A DNA stretch of 64,000 bases from Taudactylus pleione (Eukaryota > Chordata > Amphibia > Anura > Myobatrachidae): assembly GCA_031769625.1 (NCBI GenBank), contig JAUIMM010002016.1, positions 186,001-250,000 of the forward strand, given 5' to 3'. The translations under genes and the position numbers were made by a program. The notes below the pieces were generated by a model, which made no database searches, was not told the DNA's origin, and was given only the letters and a program-made list of their open reading frames with translations. Positions within the stretch are counted from its first letter, which is position 1. Each line of letters starts with the position of its first letter. Positions 1 to 11,306 of the stretch are shown here, one piece after another.

Positions 1-195
1 CTAGTATGACTAGAAAGAGCTTGTTCTGAGCTACATTGACACCAAATTTCGGGCCATTTTGATCAGAAGGTGGTGTAGAAACAGCAGGTCAAAGAAAGTA
101 TTCCTAGGCTGCTTCGGTCCACTTTAAGTCAATGGAGATTTTTATTTGCTTTAAATGCTTGCAGTTATCGATCCATGTGGTCTACAATTATATAA
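1..195 (+). repeat. Reference monomer (unit 1) and its internal landmarks
   Basis: This unit sets the coordinates used here. An actagt hexamer spans the monomer junctions that end ..ga and begin ctagt. The subfamily-defining segment is near unit positions 27-68. In A-type units it reads gagctacattgacacc then gatcagaagg; in B-type units it reads gagttacaatcacac then gacagtaagg. Position about 92-100 separates gtatt from gggtt and taaaaaaggg. Position about 110-118 separates cttcggt, ctttggt and cttcgct. Position about 140-148 separates ttttattt, tttgattt, tttaattt and attattattt. The 3' end separates cgatcc, ccatcc, caatcc and cgatgc. The sequence is about 40% GC with a T-rich stretch near 137-160. 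This first unit carries actagaaag, a variant that recurs at the start of each early HOR copy. Confidence 0.95.
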
Positions 196-1755
196 CTAGT
201 ATGACTGGGAAGAGCTTGTTCTGAGTTACAAACACACAAAATTTCGGGCCATTTTGATAGTAAGGTGGTGTAGAAACAGCAGGTCAAAGAAAGGGTTCCT
301 AGGTTCCTTCGCTCCACTTTAAGTCAATGGAGATTTTAATTTGATTTAAATGCTTGCAGTTATCAATCCATGTGGTCTACAGATATAGGACTAGTATGTC
401 TGGAAAGAACTTGTTCTGACCTACATTGACACCTAATTTCTGGCCATTTTGACAGTAAGATGGTGTAGAAACAGCAGGTCAAAGAAAGTATTCCTAGGCT
501 ACTTCGGTCCACTTTAAGTCAATGGAGATTTTTATTTGCTTTAAATGCTTGCAGTTATCCATCCATGTTGTCTACAATTATTGGATTAGTATGGCTGGAA
601 AGAGCTTGTTCTGAGCTACATTGACACCAAATTTCGGGCCATTTTGATCAGAAGGTGGTGTAGAAACAGCAGGTCAAAGAAAGTATTCCTAGGCTACTTC
701 GGTCCACTTTAAGTCAATGGAGATTTTTATTTGCTTTAAATGCTTGCAGTTATCGATCCTTGTGGTCTACAATTATAAGACTAGTATGACTGGAAAGAGC
801 TTGTTCTGAGCTACATTGACACCAAATTTCGGGCCATTTTGATCAGAAGGTGGTGTAGAAACAGCAGGTCAAAGAAAGTATTCCTAGGCTACTTCGGTCC
901 ACTTTAAGTCAATGGAGATTTTGATTTGCTTTAAATGCTTGCAGTTATCCATCCATGTTGTCTACAATTATTGGATTAGTATGGCTGGAAAGAGCTTGTT
1001 CTGAGCTACATTGACACCAAATTTCGGGCCATTTTGATCAGAAGGTGGTGTAGAAACAGCAGGTCAAAGAAAGTATTCCTATGCTACTTCGGTCCACTTT
1101 AAGTCAATGGAGATTTTGATTTGCTTTAAATGCTTGCAGTTATCCATCCATGTTGTCTACAATTATTGGATTAGTATGGCTGGAAAGAGCTTGTTCTGAG
1201 CTACATTGACACCAAATTTCGGGCCATTTTGATCAGAAGGTGGTGTAGAAACAGCAGGTCAAAGAAAGTATTCCTAGGCTACTTCGGTCCACTTTAAGTC
1301 AATGGAGATTTTTATTTGCTTTAAATGCTTGCAGTTATCGATCCATGTGGTCTACAATTATAGGACTAGTATGACTGGAAAGAGCTTGTTCTGAGTAAAA
1401 ATCACACAAAATTTCGGGCCATTTTGACAGTAAGGTGGTGTAGAAACAGCAGGTCAAAGAAAGTATTCCTAGGCTACTTCGGTCCACTTTAAGTCAATGG
1501 AGATTTTTATTTGCTTTAAATGCTTGCAGTTATCCATCCATGTTGTCTACAATTATTGGATTAGTATGGCTGGAAAGAGCTTGTTCTGAGCTACATTGAC
1601 ACCAAATTTCGGGCCATTTTGATCAGAAGGTGGTGTAGAAACAGCAGGTCAAAGAAAGTATTCCTAGGCTACTTCGGTCCACTTTAAGTCATTGGAGATT
1701 TTTATTTGCTTTAAATGCTTGCAGTTATCGATCCATGTGGTCTACAATTATAGGA

Positions 1756-1949
1756 CTAGTATGACTGGAAAAAGCTTGTTCTGAGTTACAATCACACAAA
1801 ATTTCGGGCCATTTTGACAGTAAGGTGGTGTAGAAACAGCAGGTCTAAAAAAGGGTTCCTAGGCTCCTTCGGTCCATTTAAGTCAATGGAGATTATTATT
1901 TGCTTTAAATGCTTGCAGTTATCAATCCATGTGGTCTACAGATATAGGA
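1756..1949 (+). repeat. 194-bp T-like monomer with 1-bp deletion
   Basis: This B-type monomer has ggaaaaagc, gtctaaaaaaggg and a deletion that turns ccactttaag into ccatttaag. The same deleted monomer recurs at 5265-5458, 8774-8967 and 10333-10526, always at the same place in the 18-mer HOR. T monomers after 12477 lack the deletion, read ttgcatt rather than ttgcttt and end ccatccatgtgg. The deletion is therefore a marker private to the first HOR family. Confidence 0.93.
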
Positions 1950-3509
1950 CTAGTATGTCTGGAAAGAACTTGTTCTGACCTACATTGACACCTAATTTCG
2001 GGCCATTTTGACAGTAAGATGGTGTAGAAACAGCAGGTCAAAGAAAGTATTCCTAGGCTACTTTGGTCCACTTTAAGTCAATGGAGATTTTGATTTGCTT
2101 TAAATGCTTGCAGTTATCCATCCATGTTGTCTACAATTATTGGATTAGTATGGCTGGAAAGAGCTTGTTCTGAGCTACATTGACACCAAATTTCGGGCCA
2201 TTTTGATCAGAAGGTGGTGTAGAAACAGCAGGTCAAAGAAAGTATTCCTAGGCTACTTCGGTCCACTTTAAGTCAATGGAGATTTTGATTTGCTTTAAAT
2301 GCTTGCAGTTATCCATCCATGTTGTCTACAATTATTGGATTAGTATGGCTGGAAAGAGCTTGTTCTGAGCTACATTGACACCAAATTTCGGGCCATTTTG
2401 ATCAGAAGGTGGTGTAGAAACAGCAGGTCAAAGAAAGTATTCCTAGGCTACTTCGGTCCACTTTAAGTCAATGGAGATTTTGATTTGCTTTAAATGCTTG
2501 CAGTTATCCATCCATGTTGTCTACAATTATTGGATTAGTATGGCTGGAAAGAGCTTGTTCTGAGCTACATTGACACCAAATTTCGGGCCATTTTGATCAG
2601 AAGGTGGTGTAGAAACAGCAGGTCAAAGAAAGTATTCCTATGCTACTTCGGTCCACTTTAAGTCAATGGAGATTTTGATTTGCTTTAAATGCTTGCAGTT
2701 ATCCATCCATGTTGTCTACAATTATTGGATTAGTATGGCTGGAAAGAGCTTGTTCTGAGCTACATTGACACCAAATTTCGGGCCATTTTGATCAGAAGGT
2801 GGTGTAGAAACAGCAGGTCAAAGAAAGTATTCCTAGGCTACTTCGGTCCACTTTAAGTCAATGGAGATTTTTATTTGCTTTAAATGCTTGCAGTTATCGA
2901 TCCATGTGGTCTACAATTATAGGACTAGTATGACTGGAAAGAGATTGTTCTGAGTAAAAATCACACAAAATTTCGGGCCATTTTGACAGTAAGGTGGTGT
3001 AGAAACAGCAGGTCAAAGAAAGTATTCCTAGGCTACTTCGGTCCACTTTAAGTCAATGGAGATTTTTATTTGCTTTAAATGCTTGCAGTTATCCATCCAT
3101 GTTGTCTACGATTATTGGATTAGTATGGCTGGAAAGAGCTTGTTCTGAGCTACATTGACACCAAATTTCGGGCCATTTTGATCAGAAGGTGGTGTAGAAA
3201 CAGCAGGTCAAAGAAAGTATTCCTAGGCTACTTCGGTCCACTTTAAGTCAATGGAGATTTTTATTTGCTTTAAATGCTTGCAGTTATTGATGCATGTGGT
3301 CTACAATTATAGAACTAGTATGACTGGGAAGAGCTTGTTCTGAGTTACAATCACACAAAATTTTGGGCCATTTTGACAGTAAGGTGGTGTAGAAACAGCA
3401 GGTCAAAGAAAGGGTTCCTAGGCTCCTTCGCTCCACTTTAAGTCAATGGAGATTTTAATTTGCTTTAAATGCTTGCAGTTATCGATCCATGTGGTCTACA
3501 ATTATAGGA

Positions 3510-6500
3510 CTAGTATGACTAGAAAGAGCTTGTTCTGAGCTACATTGACACCAAATTTCGGGCCATTTTGATCAGAAGGTGGTGTAGAAACAGCAGGTCA
3601 AAGAAAGTATTCCTAGGCTGCTTCGGTCCACTTTAAGTCAATGGAGATTTTTATTTGCTTTAAATGCTTGCAGTTATCGATCCATGTGGTCTACAATTAT
3701 ATAACTAGTATGACTGGGAAGAGCTTGTTCTGAGTTACAAACACACAAAATTTCGGGCCATTTTGATAGTAAGGTGGTGTAGAAACAGCAGGTCAAAGAA
3801 AGGGTTCCTAGGTTCCTTCGCTCCACTTTAAGTCAATGGAGATTTTAATTTGATTTAAATGCTTGCAGTTATCAATCCATGTGGTCTACAGATATAGGAC
3901 TAGTATGTCTGGAAAGAACTTGTTCTGACCTACATTGACACCTAATTTCTGGCCATTTTGACAGTAAGATGGTGTAGAAACAGCAGGTCAAAGAAAGTAT
4001 TCCTAGGCTACTTCGGTCCACTTTAAGTCAATGGAGATTTTTATTTGCTTTAAATGCTTGCAGTTATCCATCCATGTTGTCTACAATTATTGGATTAGTA
4101 TGGCTGGAAAGAGCTTGTTCTGAGCTACATTGACACCAAATTTCGGGCCATTTTGATCAGAAGGTGGTGTAGAAACAGCAGGTCAAAGAAAGTATTCCTA
4201 GGCTACTTCGGTCCACTTTAAGTCAATGGAGATTTTTATTTGCTTTAAATGCTTGCAGTTATCGATCCTTGTGGTCTACAATTATAAGACTAGTATGACT
4301 GGAAAGAGCTTGTTCTGAGCTACATTGACACCAAATTTCGGGCCATTTTGATCAGAAGGTGGTGTAGAAACAGCAGGTCAAAGAAAGTATTCCTAGGCTA
4401 CTTCGGTCCACTTTAAGTCAATGGAGATTTTGATTTGCTTTAAATGCTTGCAGTTATCCATCCATGTTGTCTACAATTATTGGATTAGTATGGCTGGAAA
4501 GAGCTTGTTCTGAGCTACATTGACACCAAATTTCGGGCCATTTTGATCAGAAGGTGGTGTAGAAACAGCAGGTCAAAGAAAGTATTCCTATGCTACTTCG
4601 GTCCACTTTAAGTCAATGGAGATTTTGATTTGCTTTAAATGCTTGCAGTTATCCATCCATGTTGTCTACAATTATTGGATTAGTATGGCTGGAAAGAGCT
4701 TGTTCTGAGCTACATTGACACCAAATTTCGGGCCATTTTGATCAGAAGGTGGTGTAGAAACAGCAGGTCAAAGAAAGTATTCCTAGGCTACTTCGGTCCA
4801 CTTTAAGTCAATGGAGATTTTTATTTGCTTTAAATGCTTGCAGTTATCGATCCATGTGGTCTACAATTATAGGACTAGTATGACTGGAAAGAGCTTGTTC
4901 TGAGTAAAAATCACACAAAATTTCGGGCCATTTTGACAGTAAGGTGGTGTAGAAACAGCAGGTCAAAGAAAGTATTCCTAGGCTACTTCGGTCCACTTTA
5001 AGTCAATGGAGATTTTTATTTGCTTTAAATGCTTGCAGTTATCCATCCATGTTGTCTACAATTATTGGATTAGTATGGCTGGAAAGAGCTTGTTCTGAGC
5101 TACATTGACACCAAATTTCGGGCCATTTTGATCAGAAGGTGGTGTAGAAACAGCAGGTCAAAGAAAGTATTCCTAGGCTACTTCGGTCCACTTTAAGTCA
5201 TTGGAGATTTTTATTTGCTTTAAATGCTTGCAGTTATCGATCCATGTGGTCTACAATTATAGGACTAGTATGACTGGAAAAAGCTTGTTCTGAGTTACAA
5301 TCACACAAAATTTCGGGCCATTTTGACAGTAAGGTGGTGTAGAAACAGCAGGTCTAAAAAAGGGTTCCTAGGCTCCTTCGGTCCATTTAAGTCAATGGAG
5401 ATTATTATTTGCTTTAAATGCTTGCAGTTATCAATCCATGTGGTCTACAGATATAGGACTAGTATGTCTGGAAAGAACTTGTTCTGACCTACATTGACAC
5501 CTATTTTCGGGCCATTTTGACAGTAAGATGGTGTAGAAACAGCAGGTCAAAGAAAGTATTCCTAGGCTACTTTGGTCCACTTTAAGTCAATGGAGATTTT
5601 GATTTGCTTTAAATGCTTGCAGTTATCGATCCATGTGGTCTACAATTATTGGATTAGTATGGCTGGAAAGAGCTTGTTCTGAGCTACATTGACACCAAAT
5701 TTCGGGCCATTTTGATCAGAAGGTGGTGTAGAAACAGCAGGTCAAAGAAAGTATTCCTAGGCTACTTCGGTCCACTTTAAGTCAATGGAGATTTTGATTT
5801 GCTTTAAATGCTTGCAGTTATCCATCCATGTTGTCTACAATTATTGGATTAGTATGGCTGGAAAGAGCTTGTTCTGAGCTACATTGACACCAAATTTCGG
5901 GCCATTTTGATCAGAAGGTGGTGTAGAAACAGCAGGTCAAAGAAAGTATTCCTAGGCTACTTCGGTCCACTTTAAGTCAATGGAGATTTTGATTTGCTTT
6001 AAATGCTTGCAGTTATCCATCCATGTTGTCTACAATTATTGGATTAGTATGGCTGGAAAGAGCTTGTTCTGAGCTACATTGACACCAAATTTCGGGCCAT
6101 TTTGATCAGAAGGTGGTGTAGAAACAGCAGGTCAAAGAAAGTATTCCTATGCTACTTCGGTCCACTTTAAGTCAATGGAGATTTTGATTTGCTTTAAATG
6201 CTTGCAGTTATCCATCCATGTTGTCTACAATTATTGGATTAGTATGGCTGGAAAGAGCTTGTTCTGAGCTACATTGACACCAAATTTCGGGCCATTTTGA
6301 TCAGAAGGTGGTGTAGAAACAGCAGGTCAAAGAAAGTATTCCTAGGCTACTTCGGTCCACTTTAAGTCAATGGAGATTTTTATTTGCTTTAAATGCTTGC
6401 AGTTATCGATCCATGTGGTCTACAATTATAGGACTAGTATGACTGGAAAGAGATTGTTCTGAGTAAAAATCACACAAAATTTCGGGCCATTTTGACAGTA

Positions 6501-7018
6501 AGGTGGTGTAGAAACAGCAGGTCAAAGAAAGTATTCCTAGGCTACTTCGGTCCACTTTAAGTCAATGGAGATTTTTATTTGCTTTAAATGCTTGCAGTTA
6601 TCCATCCATGTTGTCTACGATTATTGGATTAGTATGGCTGGAAAGAGCTTGTTCTGAGCTACATTGACACCAAATTTCGGGCCATTTTGATCAGAAGGTG
6701 GTGTAGAAACAGCAGGTCAAAGAAAGTATTCCTAGGCTACTTCGGTCCACTTTAAGTCAATGGAGATTTTTATTTGCTTTAAATGCTTGCAGTTATCGAT
6801 GCATGTGGTCTACAATTATAGAACTAGTATGACTGGGAAGAGCTTGTTCTGAGTTACAATCACACAAAATTTTGGGCCATTTTGACAGTAAGGTGGTGTA
6901 GAAACAGCAGGTCAATGAAAGGGTTCCTAGGCTCCTTCGCTCCACTTTAAGTCAATGGAGATTTTAATTTGCTTTAAATGCTTGCAGTTATCGATCCATG
7001 TGGTCTACAATTATAGGA
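3510..7018 (+). repeat. 18-mer HOR (3509 bp), copy 2
   Basis: This copy repeats copy 1 unit for unit, including the actagaaag start at 3510, the gatagtaagg unit, both cctatgct units, the 194-bp unit at 5265 and the tctacgatt variant near 6617. Private differences are few. Unit 11 reads cctattttcggg and ends cgatccatgtgg rather than ccatccatgttg. Unit 18 has gtcaatgaaag near 6912. Copy 1 unit 17 has ttattgatgc, where this copy has ttatcgatgc. So few differences over 3.5 kb mean recent duplication or strong homogenisation. Confidence 0.95.
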
Positions 7019-9357
7019 CTAGTATGACTAGAAAGAGCTTGTTCTGAGCTACATTGACACCAAATTTCGGGCCATTTTGATCAGAAGGTGGTGTAGAAAC
7101 AGCAGGTCAAAGAAAGTATTCCTAGGCTGCTTCGGTCCACTTTAAGTCAATGGAGATTTTTATTTGCTTTAAATGCTTGCAGTTATCGATCCATGTGGTC
7201 TACAATTATATAACTAGTATGACTGGGAAGAGCTTGTTCTGAGTTACAAACACACAAAATTTCGGGCCATTTTGATAGTAAGGTGGTGTAGAAACAGCAG
7301 GTCAAAGAAAGGGTTCCTAGGTTCCTTCGCTCCACTTTAAGTCAATGGAGATTTTAATTTGATTTAAATGCTTGCAGTTATCAATCCATGTGGTCTACAG
7401 ATATAGGACTAGTATGTCTGGAAAGAACTTGTTCTGACCTACATTGACACCTAATTTCTGGCCATTTTGACAGTAAGATGGTGTAGAAACAGCAGGTCAA
7501 AGAAAGTATTCCTAGGCTACTTCGGTCCACTTTAAGTCAATGGAGATTTTTATTTGCTTTAAATGCTTGCAGTTATCCATCCATGTTGTCTACAATTATT
7601 GGATTAGTATGGCTGGAAAGAGCTTGTTCTGAGCTACATTGACACCAAATTTCGGGCCATTTTGATCAGAAGGTGGTGTAGAAACAGCAGGTCAAAGAAA
7701 GTATTCCTAGGCTACTTCGGTCCACTTTAAGTCAATGGAGATTTTTATTTGCTTTAAATGCTTGCAGTTATCGATCCTTGTGGTCTACAATTATAAGACT
7801 AGTATGACTGGAAAGAGCTTGTTCTGAGCTACATTGACACCAAATTTCGGGCCATTTTGATCAGAAGGTGGTGTAGAAACAGCAGGTCAAAGAAAGTATT
7901 CCTAGGCTACTTCGGTCCACTTTAAGTCAATGGAGATTTTGATTTGCTTTAAATGCTTGCAGTTATCCATCCATGTTGTCTACAATTATTGGATTAGTAT
8001 GGCTGGAAAGAGCTTGTTCTGAGCTACATTGACACCAAATTTCGGGCCATTTTGATCAGAAGGTGGTGTAGAAACAGCAGGTCAAAGAAAGTATTCCTAT
8101 GCTACTTCGGTCCACTTTAAGTCAATGGAGATTTTGATTTGCTTTAAATGCTTGCAGTTATCCATCCATGTTGTCTACAATTATTGGATTAGTATGGCTG
8201 GAAAGAGCTTGTTCTGAGCTACATTGACACCAAATTTCGGGCCATTTTGATCAGAAGGTGGTGTAGAAACAGCAGGTCAAAGAAAGTATTCCTAGGCTAC
8301 TTCGGTCCACTTTAAGTCAATGGAGATTTTTATTTGCTTTAAATGCTTGCAGTTATCGATCCATGTGGTCTACAATTATAGGACTAGTATGACTGGAAAG
8401 AGCTTGTTCTGAGTAAATATCACACAAAATTTCGGGCCATTTTGACAGTAAGGTGGTGTAGAAACAGCAGGTCAAAGAAAGTATTCCTAGGCTACTTCGG
8501 TCCACTTTAAGTCAATGGAGATTTTTATTTGCTTTAAATGCTTGCAGTTATCCATCCATGTTGTCTACAATTATTGGATTAGTATGGCTGGAAAGAGCTT
8601 GTTCTGAGCTACATTGACACCAAATTTCGGGCCATTTTGATCAGAAGGTGGTGTAGAAACAGCAGGTCAAAGAAAGTATTCCTAGGCTACTTCGGTCCAC
8701 TTTAAGTCATTGGAGATTTTTATTTGCTTTAAATGCTTGCAGTTATCGATCCATGTGGTCTACAATTATAGGACTAGTATGACTGGAAAAAGCTTGTTCT
8801 GAGTTACAATCACACAAAATTTCGGGCCATTTTGACAGTAAGGTGGTGTAGAAACAGCAGGTCTAAAAAAGGGTTCCTAGGCTCCTTCGGTCCATTTAAG
8901 TCAATGGAGATTATTATTTGCTTTAAATGCTTGCAGTTATCAATCCATGTGGTCTACAGATATAGGACTAGTATGTCTGGAAAGAACTTGTTCTGACCTA
9001 CATTGACACCTATTTTCGGGCCATTTTGACAGTAAGATGGTGTAGAAACAGCAGGTCAAAGAAAGTATTCCTAGGCTACTTTGGTCCACTTTAAGTCAAT
9101 GGAGATTTTGATTTGCTTTAAATGCTTGCAGTTATCGATCCATGTGGTCTACAATTATAGGACTAGTATGACTGGAAAGAGCTTGTTCTGAGTTACAATC
9201 ACACAAAATTTCGGGCCATTTTGACAGTAAGGTGGTGTAGAAACAGCAGGTCAAAGAAAGGGTTCCTAGGCTCCTTCGCTCCACTTTAAGTCAATGGAGA
9301 TTTTAATTTGCTTTAAATGCTTGCAGTTATCGATCCATGTGGTCTACAATTATAGGA
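7019..9357 (+). repeat. 18-mer HOR copy 3, shortened to 12 monomers (2339 bp)
   Basis: Units 1 to 11 of the 18-mer follow in order from 7019 (actagaaag) to 8968 (atgtctgg, cctattttcggg, shared with copy 2). The next unit, at 9163, is a unit-18-like monomer with gggttcctaggctcc, so units 12-17 are missing. The junction lies at or near the end of the 8968 unit, which ends cgatcc...tagg like units that precede B-type monomers. Unit 8 carries a private gagtaaatatc. This is a deletion derivative of the HOR, produced by a register slip of six monomers. Confidence 0.9.
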
Positions 9358-9552
9358 CTAGTATGACTAGAAAGAGCTTGTTCTGAGCTACATTGACACC
9401 AAATTTCGGGCCATTTTGATCAGAAGGTGGTGTAGAAACAGCAGGTCAAAGAAAGTATTCCTAGGCTACTTCGGTCCACTTTAAGTCAATGGAGATTTTG
9501 ATTTGCTTTAAATGCTTGCAGTTATCCATCCATGTTGTCTACAATTATTGGA
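9358..9552 (+). repeat. Hybrid monomer joining HOR units 1 and 5
   Basis: The 5' part carries actagaaagagc, otherwise seen only in HOR unit 1. The 3' part has ttttgattt and ccatccatgttg with a ttgg tail, as in unit 5, and is followed by the unit-6 marker cctatgct. This fits an exchange between unit 1 and unit 5 that removed four monomers (780 bp). The two parents are identical over much of the middle, so the breakpoint lies somewhere between about 9369 and 9499. Confidence 0.82.
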
Positions 9553-11306
9553 TTAGTATGGCTGGAAAGAGCTTGTTCTGAGCTACATTGACACCAAATT
9601 TCGGGCCATTTTGATCAGAAGGTGGTGTAGAAACAGCAGGTCAAAGAAAGTATTCCTATGCTACTTCGGTCCACTTTAAGTCAATGGAGATTTTGATTTG
9701 CTTTAAATGCTTGCAGTTATCCATCCATGTTGTATACAATTATTGGATTAGTATGGCTGGAAAGAGCTTGTTCTGAGCTACATTGACACCAAATTTCGGG
9801 CCATTTTGATCAGAAGGTGGTGTAGAAACAGCAGGTCAAAGAAAGTATTCCTAGGCTACTTCGGTCCACTTTAAGTCAATGGAGATTTTTATTTGCTTTA
9901 AATGCTTGCAGTTATCGATCCATGTGGTCTACAATTATAGGACTAGTATGACTGGAAAGAGCTTGTTCTGAGTAAAAATCACTCAAAATTTCGGGCCATT
10001 TTGACAGTAAGGTGGTGTAGAAACAGCAGGTCAAAGAAAGTATTCCTAGGCTACTTCGGTCCACTTTAAGTCAATGGAGATTTTTATTTGCTTTAAATGC
10101 TTGCAGTTATCCATCCATGTTGTCTACAATTATTGGATTAGTATGGCTGGAAAGAGCTTGTTCTGAGCTACATTGACACCAAATTTCGGGCCATTTTGAT
10201 CAGAAGGTGGTGTAGAAACAGCAGGTCAAAGAAAGTATTCCTAGGCTACTTCGGTCCACTTTAAGTCATTGGAGATTTTTATTTGCTTTAAATGCTTGCA
10301 GTTATCGATCCATGTGGTCTACAATTATAGGACTAGTATGACTGGAAAAAGCTTGTTCTGAGTTACAATCACACAAAATTTCGGGCCATTTTGACAGTAA
10401 GGTGGTGTAGAAACAGCAGGTCTAAAAAAGGGTTCCTAGGCTCCTTCGGTCCATTTAAGTCAATGGAGATTATTATTTGCTTTAAATGCTTGCAGTTATC
10501 AATCCATGTGGTCTACAGATATAGGACTAGTATGTCTGGAAAGAACTTGTTCTGACCTACATTGACACCTAATTTCGGGCCATTTTGACAGTAAGATGGT
10601 GTAGAAACAGCAGGTCAAAGAAAGTATTCCTAGGCTACTTTGGTCCACTTTAAGTCAATGGAGATTTTGATTTGCTTTAAATGCTTGCAGTTATCGATCC
10701 ATGTGGTCTACAATTATAGGACTAGTATGACTGGAAAGAGCTTGTTCTGAGTTACAATCACACAAAATTTCGGGCCATTTTGACAGTAAGGTGGTGTAGA
10801 AACAGCAGGTCAAAGAAAGTATTCCTAGGCTACTTCGGTCCACTTTAAGTCAATGGAGATTTTTATTTGCTTTAAATGCTTGCAGTTATCCATCCATGTT
10901 GTCTACAATTATTGGATTAGTATGGCTGGAAAGAGCTTGTTCTGAGCTACATTGACACCAAATTTCGGGCCATTTTGATCAGAAGGTGGTGTAGAAACAG
11001 CAGGTCAAAGAAAGTATTCCTAGGCTACTTCGGTCCACTTTAAGTCAATGGAGATTTTTATTTGCTTTAAATGCTTGCAGTTATCGATGCATGTGGTCTA
11101 CAATTATAGAACTAGTATGACTGGGAAGAGCTTGTTCTGAGTTACAATCACACAAAATTTTGGGCCATTTTGACAGTAAGGTGGTGTAGAAACAGCAGGT
11201 CAAAGAAAGGGTTCCTAGGCTCCTTCACTCCACTTTAAGTCAATGGAGATTTTAATTTGCTTTAAATGCTTGCAGTTATCGATCCATGTGGTCTACAATT
11301 ATAGGA
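9358..11306 (+). repeat. Rearranged 18-mer fragment, 10 monomers (1949 bp)
   Basis: Starts are 9358, 9553, 9748, 9943, 10138, 10333, 10527, 10722, 10917 and 11112. The first unit is a hybrid of HOR units 1 and 5. Units 6 to 11 follow (cctatgct at 9657, gagtaaaaatc at 9971, gtcattggag near 10268, the 194-bp unit at 10333). Then come a K-type unit at 10722, a unit-17 equivalent ending cgatgcatg and a unit-18 equivalent with cttcactcc. Compared with the intact HOR, units 2-4 and 12-15 are lost. Confidence 0.88.

Larger units (their letters stand above)
1..3509 (+). repeat. 18-mer HOR (3509 bp), copy 1
   Basis: Eighteen monomers start at 1, 196, 391, 586, 781, 976, 1171, 1366, 1561, 1756, 1950, 2145, 2340, 2535, 2730, 2925, 3120 and 3315. 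Diagnostic members are unit 1 (actagaaag), unit 2 (gatagtaagg), unit 3 (atgtctgg with aatttctgg), units 6 and 14 (cctatgct in place of cctaggct), units 8 and 16 (gagtaaaaatc), unit 9 (gtcattggag), unit 10 (taaaaaaggg plus a 1-bp deletion giving ggtccattt), unit 16 (tctacgatt) and unit 18 (aattttggg with cttcgctcc). The next copy repeats this order 3509 bp downstream. Units 2-9 and 10-17 resemble each other pairwise, so the 18-mer looks like two 8-mers plus two units. Confidence 0.95.

Noticed and set aside
75..186. Inverted match tgtaga (unit position about 75) with tctaca (about 181)
   Set aside because: Six bases separated by 100 bp is expected by chance. No stem extension was found.
287..310. 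tRNA box-B-like string in gggttcctaggctcc units
   Set aside because: The ggttc core is followed by ctagg rather than the conserved ga-nncc pattern, no box A lies at the proper distance, and the other monomer types lack it.
1876..1885. Single-base deletion ggtccattt as a sequencing error
   Set aside because: The same deletion recurs in the equivalent units at 5265, 8774 and 10333 and tracks the HOR, so it is a real inherited variant.
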